A stretch of DNA of 64,000 bases from Streptomyces sp. NBC_01276 (lineage in GTDB: Bacteria > Actinomycetota > Actinomycetes > Streptomycetales > Streptomycetaceae), in the NCBI RefSeq assembly GCF_041435355.1, contig NZ_CP108442.1, forward strand, positions 7,872,501 to 7,936,500. Direction: 5' to 3'. The notes under the pieces were generated by a model. The model made no database searches, had not been told where the DNA came from, and saw only the letters and a list, made by a program, of their open reading frames with translations. Below are positions 17,881 to 25,857 of this stretch, piece after piece. The translations under genes and the position numbers were made by a program. Numbering within the stretch: the stretch's first letter is position 1; each line of letters starts with the position of its first letter.

Positions 17881-20223
17881 TCACTTGGACTGCGTGGAGA
17901 CGCTCACACCGCTGAAGTCCTGCGCGGCGGCGAGGCTGAAGTAGACCCAGCCGGACGGCGGGTTGTCGATCGTCAGCGTCTCGCCGTTCCCGGCATTGGT
18001 GGACTTCGCCTGGTAGTTGGCGGTGGTGGCCCAGGTGCTGCCACCGTAGTAGAGGTCGGCGTTGCCGGTTCCTCCGCTGCTGGTGATGGTCAGCTGCTTG
18101 ACACCGGCGGGCAGGTACAGGAAGTGGTAGCTGTAGTTGCCGGTGGCGGCCGCGAGGTTGTCCCGGCGGCAGTTCTTGTCGAACTGACGGGCGTCGCTGA
18201 TGGTGCACAGCGGGGTGGACTGGGCCTCCGGCAGCGGGCCGCAGTCGTTGGTCGCGCAGGTGGTCGACAGCCAGGTGGCGAAGCCGGCGTCGTAGCCGGT
18301 GCCGATGGTCTGCTTCAGGAAGGTGCGGGCACCGTTCCAGTCACCGGCGCGGTACTTGCCCAGCACGGTCTCGACGTCGGCGGGGTGCGCCTGGAGCATG
18401 TAGCGGACCGCGAGGAAGCCCCAGCGGTAGACCCGGTTCGAGTTGACGTCGGGGTCCCCGTCCTGGTTGTAGACGGTGTCGAACAGGTCGCTCAGCTTGT
18501 ACGTGTTCTTGGCGGCCTCGGCGATCGCGTCGGAGTTGCGCACGCCCCGGTAGCCGTACGAGATGTTCTCGGCGATGCCCTCGACCCACCAGATGGTCGG
18601 CGTGGTCAGGCTGGCGTCGAAGTCGCCGGCCATGTTGTAGCGGCCGTCGAGGTAGTGCGTGTACTCGTGGTTGAGGTTCCAGATCTGGAAGTCCGGACGC
18701 AGCCAGCTGGCCTCGTGGGCGATGAAGCGGGCCTGGTTGCCGGGGGCGGCCGGGTTGCCCTCCTCGTACATGCCGCCGTTGTCGACGTCGATGTTGTAGA
18801 TGGCCCAGGCGTACAGCGCGTACTGGGTGTAGTCGTCGAAGACGACGACCTCGAGGTTGGTGTTCACGTCACCGGGGATCGCGCCCTTGTCGCCGATGAC
18901 CCGGTGGAAGTAGGCGTCCTGGTTGACCAGGCTGGTGCAGGTGCTGTCCAGCTGGCCGGGGGACATGTCCTGGGCGCGGATCTTCAGGCCCGGGGTGCAC
19001 GTGCGCTGGATCGGCAGGACCAGCGGGAGCACGCGCTCGCCCAGGTCGCAGATGGCGTAGGCCGCGCAGTTGTTCCTGTCGTACTGGCGCGTGTACCAGC
19101 CCAGGTTCATCGTGATCGGCGCGGTGGGGCCGACGTTCGGGTAGCGGTTGATCAGGTCCTTCAGCAGCGGCCGGACCCGGTCCTTCAGCTCGGGGACGTC
19201 GAGGGCGTAGCCGAGGTAGCGGCCGACGTTGCTGACGACGTCCAGGCGGTTCAGCTCCGCGCCGTTGCGGGTGATGAAGCCGGCCCAGGTGTCCAGGATG
19301 GCGGGGTCGGCCTTGAGGGCGGCCCGCCAGCCGCGGGCGTCGTTCTTGGCCTTGAAGCCGTTCTCGACGACCCATTCGACGTGCTGCATGGAGAGGTTCA
19401 TCTGGCCGGGCCACGTGCCGTCGTAGGCGCCGAGCATCCACTTGACGACGCCGGCGTACCGGCCGGCGGCGTGGGTGCTGTCGATCAGCGTGACGACCTC
19501 GTTGAGGATCTCGCCGTTCGCGTCGGTGACGTCCTTGCTGCGCGGGGAGGCGAAGAAGGCGTCGAGCGCGCCGCGCGCCGAGCCGTCCAGCGCCGTGCCG
19601 TAGTCGCCGACGACGTCCGCGTGGTTGTCCTGCACGTAGTAGCCGGCGCGCAGGAACAGCACCAGCTGCCCGATGGCGGCGCTGTTGTTGCCCGAGTAGG
19701 TGGCGGAAGCGTCGCGCAGCGCGTCGGCGACGGTCACCATCTGGGCCTCACGGAAGGCCTTCCGCGCGTTCTCCCCGGTGAGGCTGAACAGCGGGTACGT
19801 ACAGTCGATCCGGGGGAGGGCCTTGAGCTGCTGGACCAACGCGCCGCCCGTGGCGTTGATCACGCCGGAGAGGTCGCCGCACTCGTCCCCGGCGGCGGCC
19901 GAGGACTGCCGGTCGGCCTTGTCGGCCTTGTCGGCCTTGACGGGCTTGGTGGTGGGGGCGGGGGCCGTGGCGGCCTCCTGGGTGCTGTCCTGCGAGGAGA
20001 TCCGGAAGCGCGAGCTGTTGCGCAGCGCATCGGGCGACTTGGGGACCGGGATCGACCGCGGCGCGGAGGCCGCGGTTCCACGTGCGTTCGCACCGGCAGG
20101 GGCCGTGGCGCCGACGGAGGCGGCCTGGCTCGGTGGCGTGAACAGGCCGAGCGCAATGAAGACGGCTGCGCCGAGCGCAGGAAGTCTGCGCGCGCCGGCC
20201 TTCGATATGCGGAAGGGATGCAT
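17881..20223 (-). CDS. Secreted M9 collagenase
   Basis: 780 aa from the ATG at 20223, chosen because GGAGG precedes it. A longer in-frame start lies inside an operator-like palindrome. Signal peptide: basic RISKAGARR, hydrophobic core, cleavage near SQAAS. An activator-like helical domain leads to the zinc motif HEYTH near residue 519, with the third ligand glutamate in WWVEGIAENISY. The C-terminal 110 residues form a PPC-type domain (YSYHFLYLPAGVKQLTI, NADLYYGG), which helps bind collagen. It degrades extracellular protein. No sortase or anchor motif is seen. Confidence 0.93.
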   Translation of the reverse strand: MHPFRISKAGARRLPALGAAVFIALGLFTPPSQAASVGATAPAGANARGTAASAPRSIPVPKSPDALRNSSRFRISSQDSTQEAATAPAPTTKPVKADKADKADRQSSAAAGDECGDLSGVINATGGALVQQLKALPRIDCTYPLFSLTGENARKAFREAQMVTVADALRDASATYSGNNSAAIGQLVLFLRAGYYVQDNHADVVGDYGTALDGSARGALDAFFASPRSKDVTDANGEILNEVVTLIDSTHAAGRYAGVVKWMLGAYDGTWPGQMNLSMQHVEWVVENGFKAKNDARGWRAALKADPAILDTWAGFITRNGAELNRLDVVSNVGRYLGYALDVPELKDRVRPLLKDLINRYPNVGPTAPITMNLGWYTRQYDRNNCAAYAICDLGERVLPLVLPIQRTCTPGLKIRAQDMSPGQLDSTCTSLVNQDAYFHRVIGDKGAIPGDVNTNLEVVVFDDYTQYALYAWAIYNIDVDNGGMYEEGNPAAPGNQARFIAHEASWLRPDFQIWNLNHEYTHYLDGRYNMAGDFDASLTTPTIWWVEGIAENISYGYRGVRNSDAIAEAAKNTYKLSDLFDTVYNQDGDPDVNSNRVYRWGFLAVRYMLQAHPADVETVLGKYRAGDWNGARTFLKQTIGTGYDAGFATWLSTTCATNDCGPLPEAQSTPLCTISDARQFDKNCRRDNLAAATGNYSYHFLYLPAGVKQLTITSSGGTGNADLYYGGSTWATTANYQAKSTNAGNGETLTIDNPPSGWVYFSLAAAQDFSGVSVSTQSK

Positions 20224-20281
20224 CTGTGGGGGCCTCCGGGGCCGTTGTGCCGCGTGCTGGGGACACGGGCAGCTGATGTGT

Positions 20282-20303
20282 GACATGTAAAATTTCACAT
20301 GTC
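20282..20303. promoter_or_regulatory. 22-bp AT-rich near-palindrome upstream of collagenase
   Basis: Arms GACATGT and ACATGTC flank A-AAATTT-C, so all but one base pair is symmetric. It lies about 60 bp before the collagenase ATG in otherwise GC-rich DNA. It is a strong operator candidate for an unidentified dimeric regulator. Confidence 0.65.
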
Positions 20304-20347
20304 GCAGCGTGCCGGAAGTCTTTTGGCCAGATTCTCGGCCACCGGAA

Positions 20348-20362
20348 TTGAAACGTTGTCAA
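20348..20362. promoter_or_regulatory. LacI-type operator box near collagenase
   Basis: TTGAAACGTTGTCAA is embedded in a wider GGAA/TTCC symmetry and resembles the TGAAACGNTTCA boxes bound by LacI/CcpA-type repressors. It lies 125 bp upstream of the collagenase start and just past the end of the CHAP gene. Confidence 0.5.
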
Positions 20363-20483
20363 CTTCCGGCCCCCGACCGTGAGGTCGCCCGGCGTCGCAT
20401 CGCCAGGACGCCTGTTACGGGCCGGCGGCGGGCCCGGGGAGCGGGCGGCCCGCTGGCCGCTGAGGGCCTCGGACCGTCCCGCG

Positions 20484-21293
20484 TCAGGACTCGACCCTCG
20501 GGACCTTGAGCTTGGCCCAGGACGTGGGGCCCGGGGTGCCGTCGGCGTCCGAGCCGGTGTAGCCGAGTTGGTGCTGCCAGGCCTGGTAGGAGTCGACGTC
20601 GCCCGAGCCCCAGACGTCGGCGTTCGCCGTGCTCCGGTAGTGGTCGCAGCCGACGTCGACGAGCCGGTCGTGCATGGCGGCGATGACCGGGCTGCGGCGG
20701 CCGGCGGTGAAGAACCCGCCGCCGGGGAAGGGTTCGAAGGCGGGCGCGGGGGGTGTCCAGCGCCAGGAAGTGACGGCGGGGCCGCCGCGGGGATCGCTGG
20801 GGTCGGCGGTGGGCGGGCACTGCCCGTCGGGGTAGCGGGGGGCGAAGTAGCCGGTGACGTAGCTGCTGCGGCGCGGGTTGGAGTGCGACCAGACGCCGTT
20901 GCCCTGGCCGTGGTCGACGGAGCCGGCCTGGATGCTGTTGCCGCCCTTGGTGTAGACGGTGTCGGCGTCGAAGCCGGTGACGATCTCGGTGTGGGCGCCG
21001 TTGCCGAAGTTGACCCAGGCGCCGACGGAGGGGTAGTCGGACCACTGGCCGCGAGCCTTGGCCCAGGCCGTGAAGGTGCTCACGTTGTCGACCTTGGGCA
21101 CGATCGCGTCGAGACCGGCGTCGTGGTACATGCACCAGTCGAAGATCACGCACCAGGCGACGCCGTCCTCGCCGAACTCCTCCCCCCAGCGTGTGTAGTT
21201 GTCCCAGCCGTCGTGACTGTTCCAGCCCTCGTAGATCTGTTCGCGGACGGTCATGAGGTGGTCGGTGAGCTGCTGCCACTGGGGTGTGCTCAT
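20484..21293 (-). CDS. CHAP-like amidase with C-terminal peptidoglycan-binding repeat
   Basis: 269 aa from an ATG, with no signal peptide. The N-terminal half has a cysteine-peptidase layout: GVAWCVIFDWCMYHDAG (nucleophile Cys) and, about 70 residues on, NGAHTEIVTGFD (catalytic His), then YTKGGN. This is the CHAP/NlpC-like arrangement of peptidoglycan amidases. Residues about 195-269 (DRLVDVGCDHYRSTANADVWGSGDV, YQAWQHQLGYTGSDADGTPGPTSW) look like a peptidoglycan-binding domain. The lack of a signal peptide implies non-classical export, lysis release, or use as an effector. Two LacI-like boxes lie in its upstream region. Confidence 0.8.
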   Translation of the reverse strand: MSTPQWQQLTDHLMTVREQIYEGWNSHDGWDNYTRWGEEFGEDGVAWCVIFDWCMYHDAGLDAIVPKVDNVSTFTAWAKARGQWSDYPSVGAWVNFGNGAHTEIVTGFDADTVYTKGGNSIQAGSVDHGQGNGVWSHSNPRRSSYVTGYFAPRYPDGQCPPTADPSDPRGGPAVTSWRWTPPAPAFEPFPGGGFFTAGRRSPVIAAMHDRLVDVGCDHYRSTANADVWGSGDVDSYQAWQHQLGYTGSDADGTPGPTSWAKLKVPRVES

Positions 21294-21489
21294 GGGGGTG
21301 CCTCCAGGTGGGACGGGGTCGCGGGTGACGTTCCGGCCTTGGTGCCGCGCAAGCCGGCGGCGGGCGGTGCGCAGGGGCGGGCGTCCTGTGCTGCGGGCAG
21401 CCGGACGGGGCCGTGCGCGGTGAGGTAATCGGAGTCGTCGGTTTTCATGAGGATCCCCGGGAGTTGGTGGCCCGATACCGCCCTGAGCT

Positions 21490-21505
21490 GCTGAAACGAT
21501 TCAGC
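21490..21505. promoter_or_regulatory. LacI-type operator box upstream of CHAP gene
   Basis: Arms GCTGAA and TTCAGC around ACGA form the classical TGAAACGATTCA-type box. It lies 197 bp upstream of the CHAP start in the 411-bp divergent region 21294-21704, which otherwise shows no gene. Confidence 0.55.
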
Positions 21506-21610
21506 TGGATCTCGCGGATGCCGGGCGTTCCGGAATGCCGGCCGAAGGCGCCCGACCGTCCCCGCGCGGAGCCCGCGACAGCCGGGTGGGTCAGGGTCCG
21601 GAAGACTAAT

Positions 21611-21622
21611 TGAACGCGTTCA
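21611..21622. promoter_or_regulatory. Perfect 12-bp LacI-like palindrome
   Basis: TGAACGCGTTCA lies about 80 bp before the membrane-protein start at 21705 and 120 bp from the preceding box. Its spacing and sequence suggest a paired operator with the 21490 site. Confidence 0.5.
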
Positions 21623-21704
21623 GCCCGACTGGCAGAATGGATCCGCGCAGTCGGCCGGGCGGCACGACCGTTTCGTTTCGACGCAGTGCGAGGGAGGGGT
21701 GACC

Positions 21705-22577
21705 GTGGATCAAAGGCGTTCGTACGGACGGGTGCTGGTGGTCTCGGTGCTGGTGGGCTGTCTGGAGGTCGCGCTCGCCCTCGTGGTGGTCCTCCTGTAC
21801 GTCCGGACGCAACCCCCGCCGGACACCCCGGTCGACCGCTCCGCCCTGGCGGCGGGGCTGCTCTCCTTCAGCGTGGTCATCGGCGTGATCGCGCTCCTCC
21901 TGTCCGTGGTCTTCGTACTGCCGGCCGTGGCACTGGGCGATCTGATCGGCCGTCGGATCGGCGGACGCGAGGCGTGGTGGGTACCGGCGGTGGTGGCTGC
22001 CCTGGTGGCACCACCGGTCGTGGCCTTCGCGGCGTACAACCACGTGGAGGGGCGGAGCGCGCTCGTCTTCTGGGCGGTGGCGACGGCCGCGCTCTCGCTG
22101 GGCGGTCTGGTCGCCCGGATCCGGCGCCGGGGACTGGTCGGGCAAGTGACCTTGTGGGGTTCGGCGGTGGTGGCGGGAACGGGCCTTCTCGGCGCCCTCG
22201 GCTTCGCCGCAGGCCTGCTGCCCGCCTACGCGCCGCCCGCGATCGGTCCGTCGACCGTGGCCGGCACCTGGGTCGACCACACCAGCGGGACGCTGGTCTT
22301 CACCCCGGACGGCCGGGTCACGGCCTCGGGCGTGGGCGAACACGCCCCCGACGATCCGCCAGGCGGCCCGTCACGGAGTTGTTCGGGCTCGGGAACCTGG
22401 TCGTACGAGCCCGGACGCGACGTCTGGACCCAAGAGGTCCGGGTCCGCGTACCGGGGTGTTCCTGGCAGGTGTGGAGCGTCGGCGGCACCGACCGGACCC
22501 CCCGTATCTACCGGCACGTCGGTCGCCCGGACTCCGGAAAGCTGTACCAGCTGCGGAAGGCCGTCGACGGCCCGTGA
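21705..22577 (+). CDS. Multi-pass membrane protein with extracytoplasmic lipocalin-like C-domain
   Basis: About 290 aa; the GTG at 21705 follows GGAGGGG at proper spacing. Five to six hydrophobic helices fill residues 8-175. The last 110 residues are soluble and beta-rich: GTWVDHTSGTLVFTPDGRVTASG and later GSGTWSYEPG. The same pattern, GxW-D-GxL-DG-S then GTGTW, recurs in the protein at 62205-62807, so the two belong to one extracytoplasmic domain family. Function is unknown. The gene ends five bases before the first tRNA-like repeat unit. Confidence 0.8.
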   Translation: MDQRRSYGRVLVVSVLVGCLEVALALVVVLLYVRTQPPPDTPVDRSALAAGLLSFSVVIGVIALLLSVVFVLPAVALGDLIGRRIGGREAWWVPAVVAALVAPPVVAFAAYNHVEGRSALVFWAVATAALSLGGLVARIRRRGLVGQVTLWGSAVVAGTGLLGALGFAAGLLPAYAPPAIGPSTVAGTWVDHTSGTLVFTPDGRVTASGVGEHAPDDPPGGPSRSCSGSGTWSYEPGRDVWTQEVRVRVPGCSWQVWSVGGTDRTPRIYRHVGRPDSGKLYQLRKAVDGP

Positions 22578-22584
22578 CGCCGGG

Positions 22585-22753
<169 letters not shown>

Positions 22754-22781
22754 GTACGCACCGTACGCACCGTACGCCGAC

Positions 22782-22814
22782 GACGGCCCACCCGGGAATG
22801 CCGGGTGGGCCGTC
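22782..22814. terminator. Bidirectional terminator after tRNA-like copy 1
   Basis: A perfect 14-bp stem, GACGGCCCACCCGG with CCGGGTGGGCCGTC and a short GAATG-type loop, lies between the tRNA-like gene and the end of the convergent lipoprotein gene. Three CGTACGCAC-type units precede it. Confidence 0.85.
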
Positions 22815-22823
22815 GGGGCGGGG

Positions 22824-23036
22824 TCAGTTGTTCTGCGTGGCGTCCGTATCCGCCTGCGAGGCCGCGCTGTCGGCGGCGTCCAGCTTCGCCTGCATGTCCG
22901 CGGCCCGGCCGTCGGTGCCCGCCGACTGCTCCGCCTTCGGGTGGGCGGCCGTGCCGCCCCCGCAGCCGGTCAGCAGCAGGACGGCCCCGGCGGCCAGGGC
23001 GGTGAGTACGGAGGCACCGCGCCGGGCGGACCTCAC
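22824..23036 (-). CDS. Small lipoprotein
   Basis: 70 aa. The GTG at 23036 overlaps the upstream stop as GTGA. It has a basic N-terminus (RSARRG), a hydrophobic stretch and lipobox LLTGC, giving lipidation at Cys after about 20 residues. The mature part is a short hydrophilic Ala/Asp/Gln helix (MQAKLDAADSAASQADTD). It is co-translated with the secreted protein upstream. No known function; it may be the membrane tether or partner of that protein. Confidence 0.75.
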   Translation of the reverse strand: MRSARRGASVLTALAAGAVLLLTGCGGGTAAHPKAEQSAGTDGRAADMQAKLDAADSAASQADTDATQNN

Positions 23037-23440
23037 TTGGACCCCTGCGCGCTGCACCAGGTGGAGACGGCCTTCAGGTCCTCCTGGCGCTTCTGCAGGG
23101 TCGGCACCAGGTTCTTGCGGAACGTCAGGCGGTCGTTGAGGTACGTGTGGATCTCGGTGTGGCCGGCGTTCTTCGCCTCGGTGACGCGCTGCTCCAGCCG
23201 GGCGACCGAGCCCGCGACGGTGGCGTCGCCGTTCAGCCGGGTGAGGGCGGCGCTGATCCGGGCCTCGGTCTTCGGCAGGCGCTTGCAGATCGACTTGGCG
23301 CCATCGCCCTTCGGCGCGGACTTCGCCGAAGCGGAGGGGCTCGGCGAGGCGCCTGCGGCCTGCGCGGGGCCGGCGGACAGCAGTGCACCGGCCAGGGCGA
23401 CGGCGCCGATCGCGGCGGCGGTCCTACGGTTCGCGAGCAT
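23033..23440 (-). CDS. Small secreted helical protein with one cysteine pair
   Basis: 135 aa from an ATG preceded by GAAGGGAA. Signal peptide ends near AQAAG. A Ser/Pro/Lys linker is followed by a helical domain (RISAALTRLNG, SVARLEQRVTEAKNAGHTEIHTYL, LQKRQEDLKAVSTWC) with two cysteines about 85 residues apart, likely a disulfide. It lies directly downstream of the sensor kinase gene and is coupled to the lipoprotein, so a ligand or accessory role for the kinase is possible. Unrecognised family. Confidence 0.78.
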   Translation of the reverse strand: MLANRRTAAAIGAVALAGALLSAGPAQAAGASPSPSASAKSAPKGDGAKSICKRLPKTEARISAALTRLNGDATVAGSVARLEQRVTEAKNAGHTEIHTYLNDRLTFRKNLVPTLQKRQEDLKAVSTWCSAQGSK

Positions 23441-23614
23441 GGTGGTGTTCCCTTCGGTGCGACGGGCCGACGCGTGGGCGTGCCGGCCGAGCAGGACGCT
23501 AGGGAGCCTTTTTGTGGATTCCTTGTGACCGCCGCACCGCCGCACCGCCGCACCGCCGGAGCGGCCGCACCGCGCCGCTCCGGGCCCCCGGGGCTCGTCC
23601 GAACCCCGCGCCCG

Positions 23615-25066
23615 TCAGTCGCCCCGGGAGATCCAGTCGCGTCGTGCGGGCAGCCGCACGGTCGGTTCGTCGTCCGAGACCAGCGGGAGCCGCACCTCGA
23701 AGCGCGCGCCCGTCCCGCCGGGTACCTCGCCGAGGACGACCGTGCCCCGGTGCAGCGCGGCCTGCTGGGCCACCAGGGTGAGCCCGAGGCCGGAGCCCGG
23801 GCTGCCGGGCCGGTGGTGGAACCGGCCGAAGACGGCCTCGCGTTCGGCGGGCGGTACACCCGGCCCCTCGTCGTCCACCGTCAGCACCGCGAAACCGCCC
23901 CCCGCGTTCAGCCGGACCGTGACCCGCGGCGGCTCGCCCGGCCGGTGGCCGTGCACCACCGCGTTGCGCAGCAGATTGGCGAGCATGATCTTCAGACCGG
24001 AGTCCCAGCCGAAGATCCGCAGCTCCGCCGGCAGTTCCACGTCCAGGACCAGACCCGACCCGCCGTGCCGGCGCGCCGCCTCGTCGGCGGCCGAGTCCAC
24101 CAGCTCGCACAGGTCGAGCGGGGCGAAAGCGGAGACCTCCACGAGGTCGCCGAGCGCGAGCATCCGCAGCGCGCCGAGCAGTTCCAGCAGCCGGGCGTGG
24201 TCGCTCCGCAGGTCGCGCACCACCTCGGCCCGTTCACCGGGGGAGAGGTCGGGGTGGGCGGCGAGTACGTCCAGGTCCGTCTGCATGCTCATCAGCGGCG
24301 TACGCAGCTCGTGCGAGGCGGCGGAGGAGAAGGACCGGGCGGTCTCCAGCGCCTGCGCGGTCCGCGCCGCCTGCTCGTCGTAGCGGGTGAGGAGCTGGCC
24401 GATGGCCGTGGACAGTTCGTCCACCTCGGCGATGTTCACGGGAGTACCGACGAAGGCGGCGGCCCCGGCCGCCGGGTCGAGTCCGGCGGCCCGCCGGCTC
24501 AGCCGCCGTACGGACGCGGTGGCGCGCCCCGCCAGTCCGTACGCGAGGAGTCCCGACACCGGGGCGGCCAGCAGGGCCACGAGCAGCACCCGCCGCCGTA
24601 CGGCGGCCACCTGCGGGTCGGTGCTCGAAGCCGCCGTGTAGATCCACAGGTTTCCGGGCACCGCGCCGGTCACCGGCACGCTCAGCACCCGCCAGGCGTG
24701 GCCCTTGGCGCGGACCGTGACCGGGCCCTGCGGGGTCCGGTCGGGCAGCCGGACCGCCGCGTCGGGCTGCGGACCGCCTTCCAGGACGGTCGCTCCGTCG
24801 GCGCCGCGCACCCGGATCCCCGCGTCCAGGACGTCACCGAGCACCTTGCGGTGCTGGTTCTGCTCCGCCTTCGGCCGGCCGTTGCGGTCGGCGGTCAGCA
24901 GGGCCCGTACGTCGGGCAGGACGGCCGACGCCCGGTCCTGGAGCCGCGCGTCCTGTTGCTGGCGCAGGTCGCGGCTGACGAGTCCGAGCACCAGCAGACC
25001 CGCGGCCAGCACCAGCAACGGCATGACCACGGTGACCGAGAGCGCGATCCGGGTGGCGAGCTTCAC
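23615..25066 (-). CDS. Sensor histidine kinase
   Basis: 483 aa from a GTG that overlaps the response-regulator stop (GTGA). Transmembrane helix at about 10-32, extracytoplasmic domain to about 165, second helix near 167-190, HAMP linker, then the H-box SSAASHELRTPLMSMQTDLD. The ATP-binding domain has N-box LLRNAVVHG, G1 VDDEGPGVP and G2 GSGLGLTL. It lacks PAS or GAF domains. It is the partner of the OmpR-type regulator encoded immediately upstream. Confidence 0.93.
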   Translation of the reverse strand: MKLATRIALSVTVVMPLLVLAAGLLVLGLVSRDLRQQQDARLQDRASAVLPDVRALLTADRNGRPKAEQNQHRKVLGDVLDAGIRVRGADGATVLEGGPQPDAAVRLPDRTPQGPVTVRAKGHAWRVLSVPVTGAVPGNLWIYTAASSTDPQVAAVRRRVLLVALLAAPVSGLLAYGLAGRATASVRRLSRRAAGLDPAAGAAAFVGTPVNIAEVDELSTAIGQLLTRYDEQAARTAQALETARSFSSAASHELRTPLMSMQTDLDVLAAHPDLSPGERAEVVRDLRSDHARLLELLGALRMLALGDLVEVSAFAPLDLCELVDSAADEAARRHGGSGLVLDVELPAELRIFGWDSGLKIMLANLLRNAVVHGHRPGEPPRVTVRLNAGGGFAVLTVDDEGPGVPPAEREAVFGRFHHRPGSPGSGLGLTLVAQQAALHRGTVVLGEVPGGTGARFEVRLPLVSDDEPTVRLPARRDWISRGD

Positions 25067-25764
25067 GATCCGCTCCCCGCGCCGGGCACGCGCAGCACGA
25101 ACCCGACGCCGCGTACCGTGTGGATCAGCCGGGGGCGTCCGCCCTCTTCCAGCTTGCGGCGCAGGTAGCTGACGAAGGTGTCCACCGCATCGGTGCGCAC
25201 CTCGAAGTCGTAGCCCCACACCCGGTCCAGCAACTGGTCCCGGGTCAGGACGATGCCCGCGTTGCGCACCAAGGCGGCCAGCAGCTCGAACTCCCGCCGG
25301 GTGAGGTGGACCTCGGTCCCGCCGTGGTGCACCTGGCGGGTCGCCTGGTCCATCTCCAGCGGTCCGGCACGCAGTACGTCCCGCTCGCCGCGCGCCGGGC
25401 TGCGCCGCAGCAGGGCGTGCAGTCGCAGCACCAGCTCCTCCAGTGCGAAGGGCTTGACGAGGTAGTCGTCGGCGCCCGCCTGGAGCCCGGCGACCCGGTC
25501 GGCCAGTTCGTCCAGGGCCGACAGCATCAGGACGGGGGTCTCGTCCCCGCGTGCGCGCAGGCTCCGGCACACCTCCGTACCGGTCAGCCCCGGCATGGAC
25601 ACGTCCAGGACGAGCACGTCGGGGGGCCGCGCGTCCACCTGGGCGAGAGCGCCGGGCCCGTCCTCGGCGAGGACCACGGTGAATCCGCTCAGCCGCAGTC
25701 CGCGCTCCAGCGAACGCCGGATGGCGGCGTCGTCGTCCGCCACGAGCACCACTGCCGTGTTCAT
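25063..25764 (-). CDS. OmpR-family response regulator
   Basis: 233 aa. The ATG at 25764 has GGAGG before it; the longer frame adds a Gly-rich leader without support. The receiver has the acidic pair ADDDAAI, phospho-acceptor in VLVLDVSMPG, and KPF with the conserved lysine. The winged-helix DNA-binding domain ends with LTRDQLLDRVWGYDFEVRTDAVDTFVSYLRRKLE. Targets are unknown; autoregulation and control of the downstream secreted protein and lipoprotein are likely. Confidence 0.94.
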   Translation of the reverse strand: MNTAVVLVADDDAAIRRSLERGLRLSGFTVVLAEDGPGALAQVDARPPDVLVLDVSMPGLTGTEVCRSLRARGDETPVLMLSALDELADRVAGLQAGADDYLVKPFALEELVLRLHALLRRSPARGERDVLRAGPLEMDQATRQVHHGGTEVHLTRREFELLAALVRNAGIVLTRDQLLDRVWGYDFEVRTDAVDTFVSYLRRKLEEGGRPRLIHTVRGVGFVLRVPGAGSGS

Positions 25765-25857
25765 GCTGCCTCCCGCACTGCCCCTGCCCGGACCGGGCCC
25801 GACCCTCTCACAGCCGTCCACGCCGACCGGAGGCGGCCCCCGACCGGAAGGCGGGGT

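Noticed and set aside
20224..20298. Longer collagenase start
   Set aside because: It lies inside the AT-rich palindrome, and the signal peptide plus GGAGG point to 20223.
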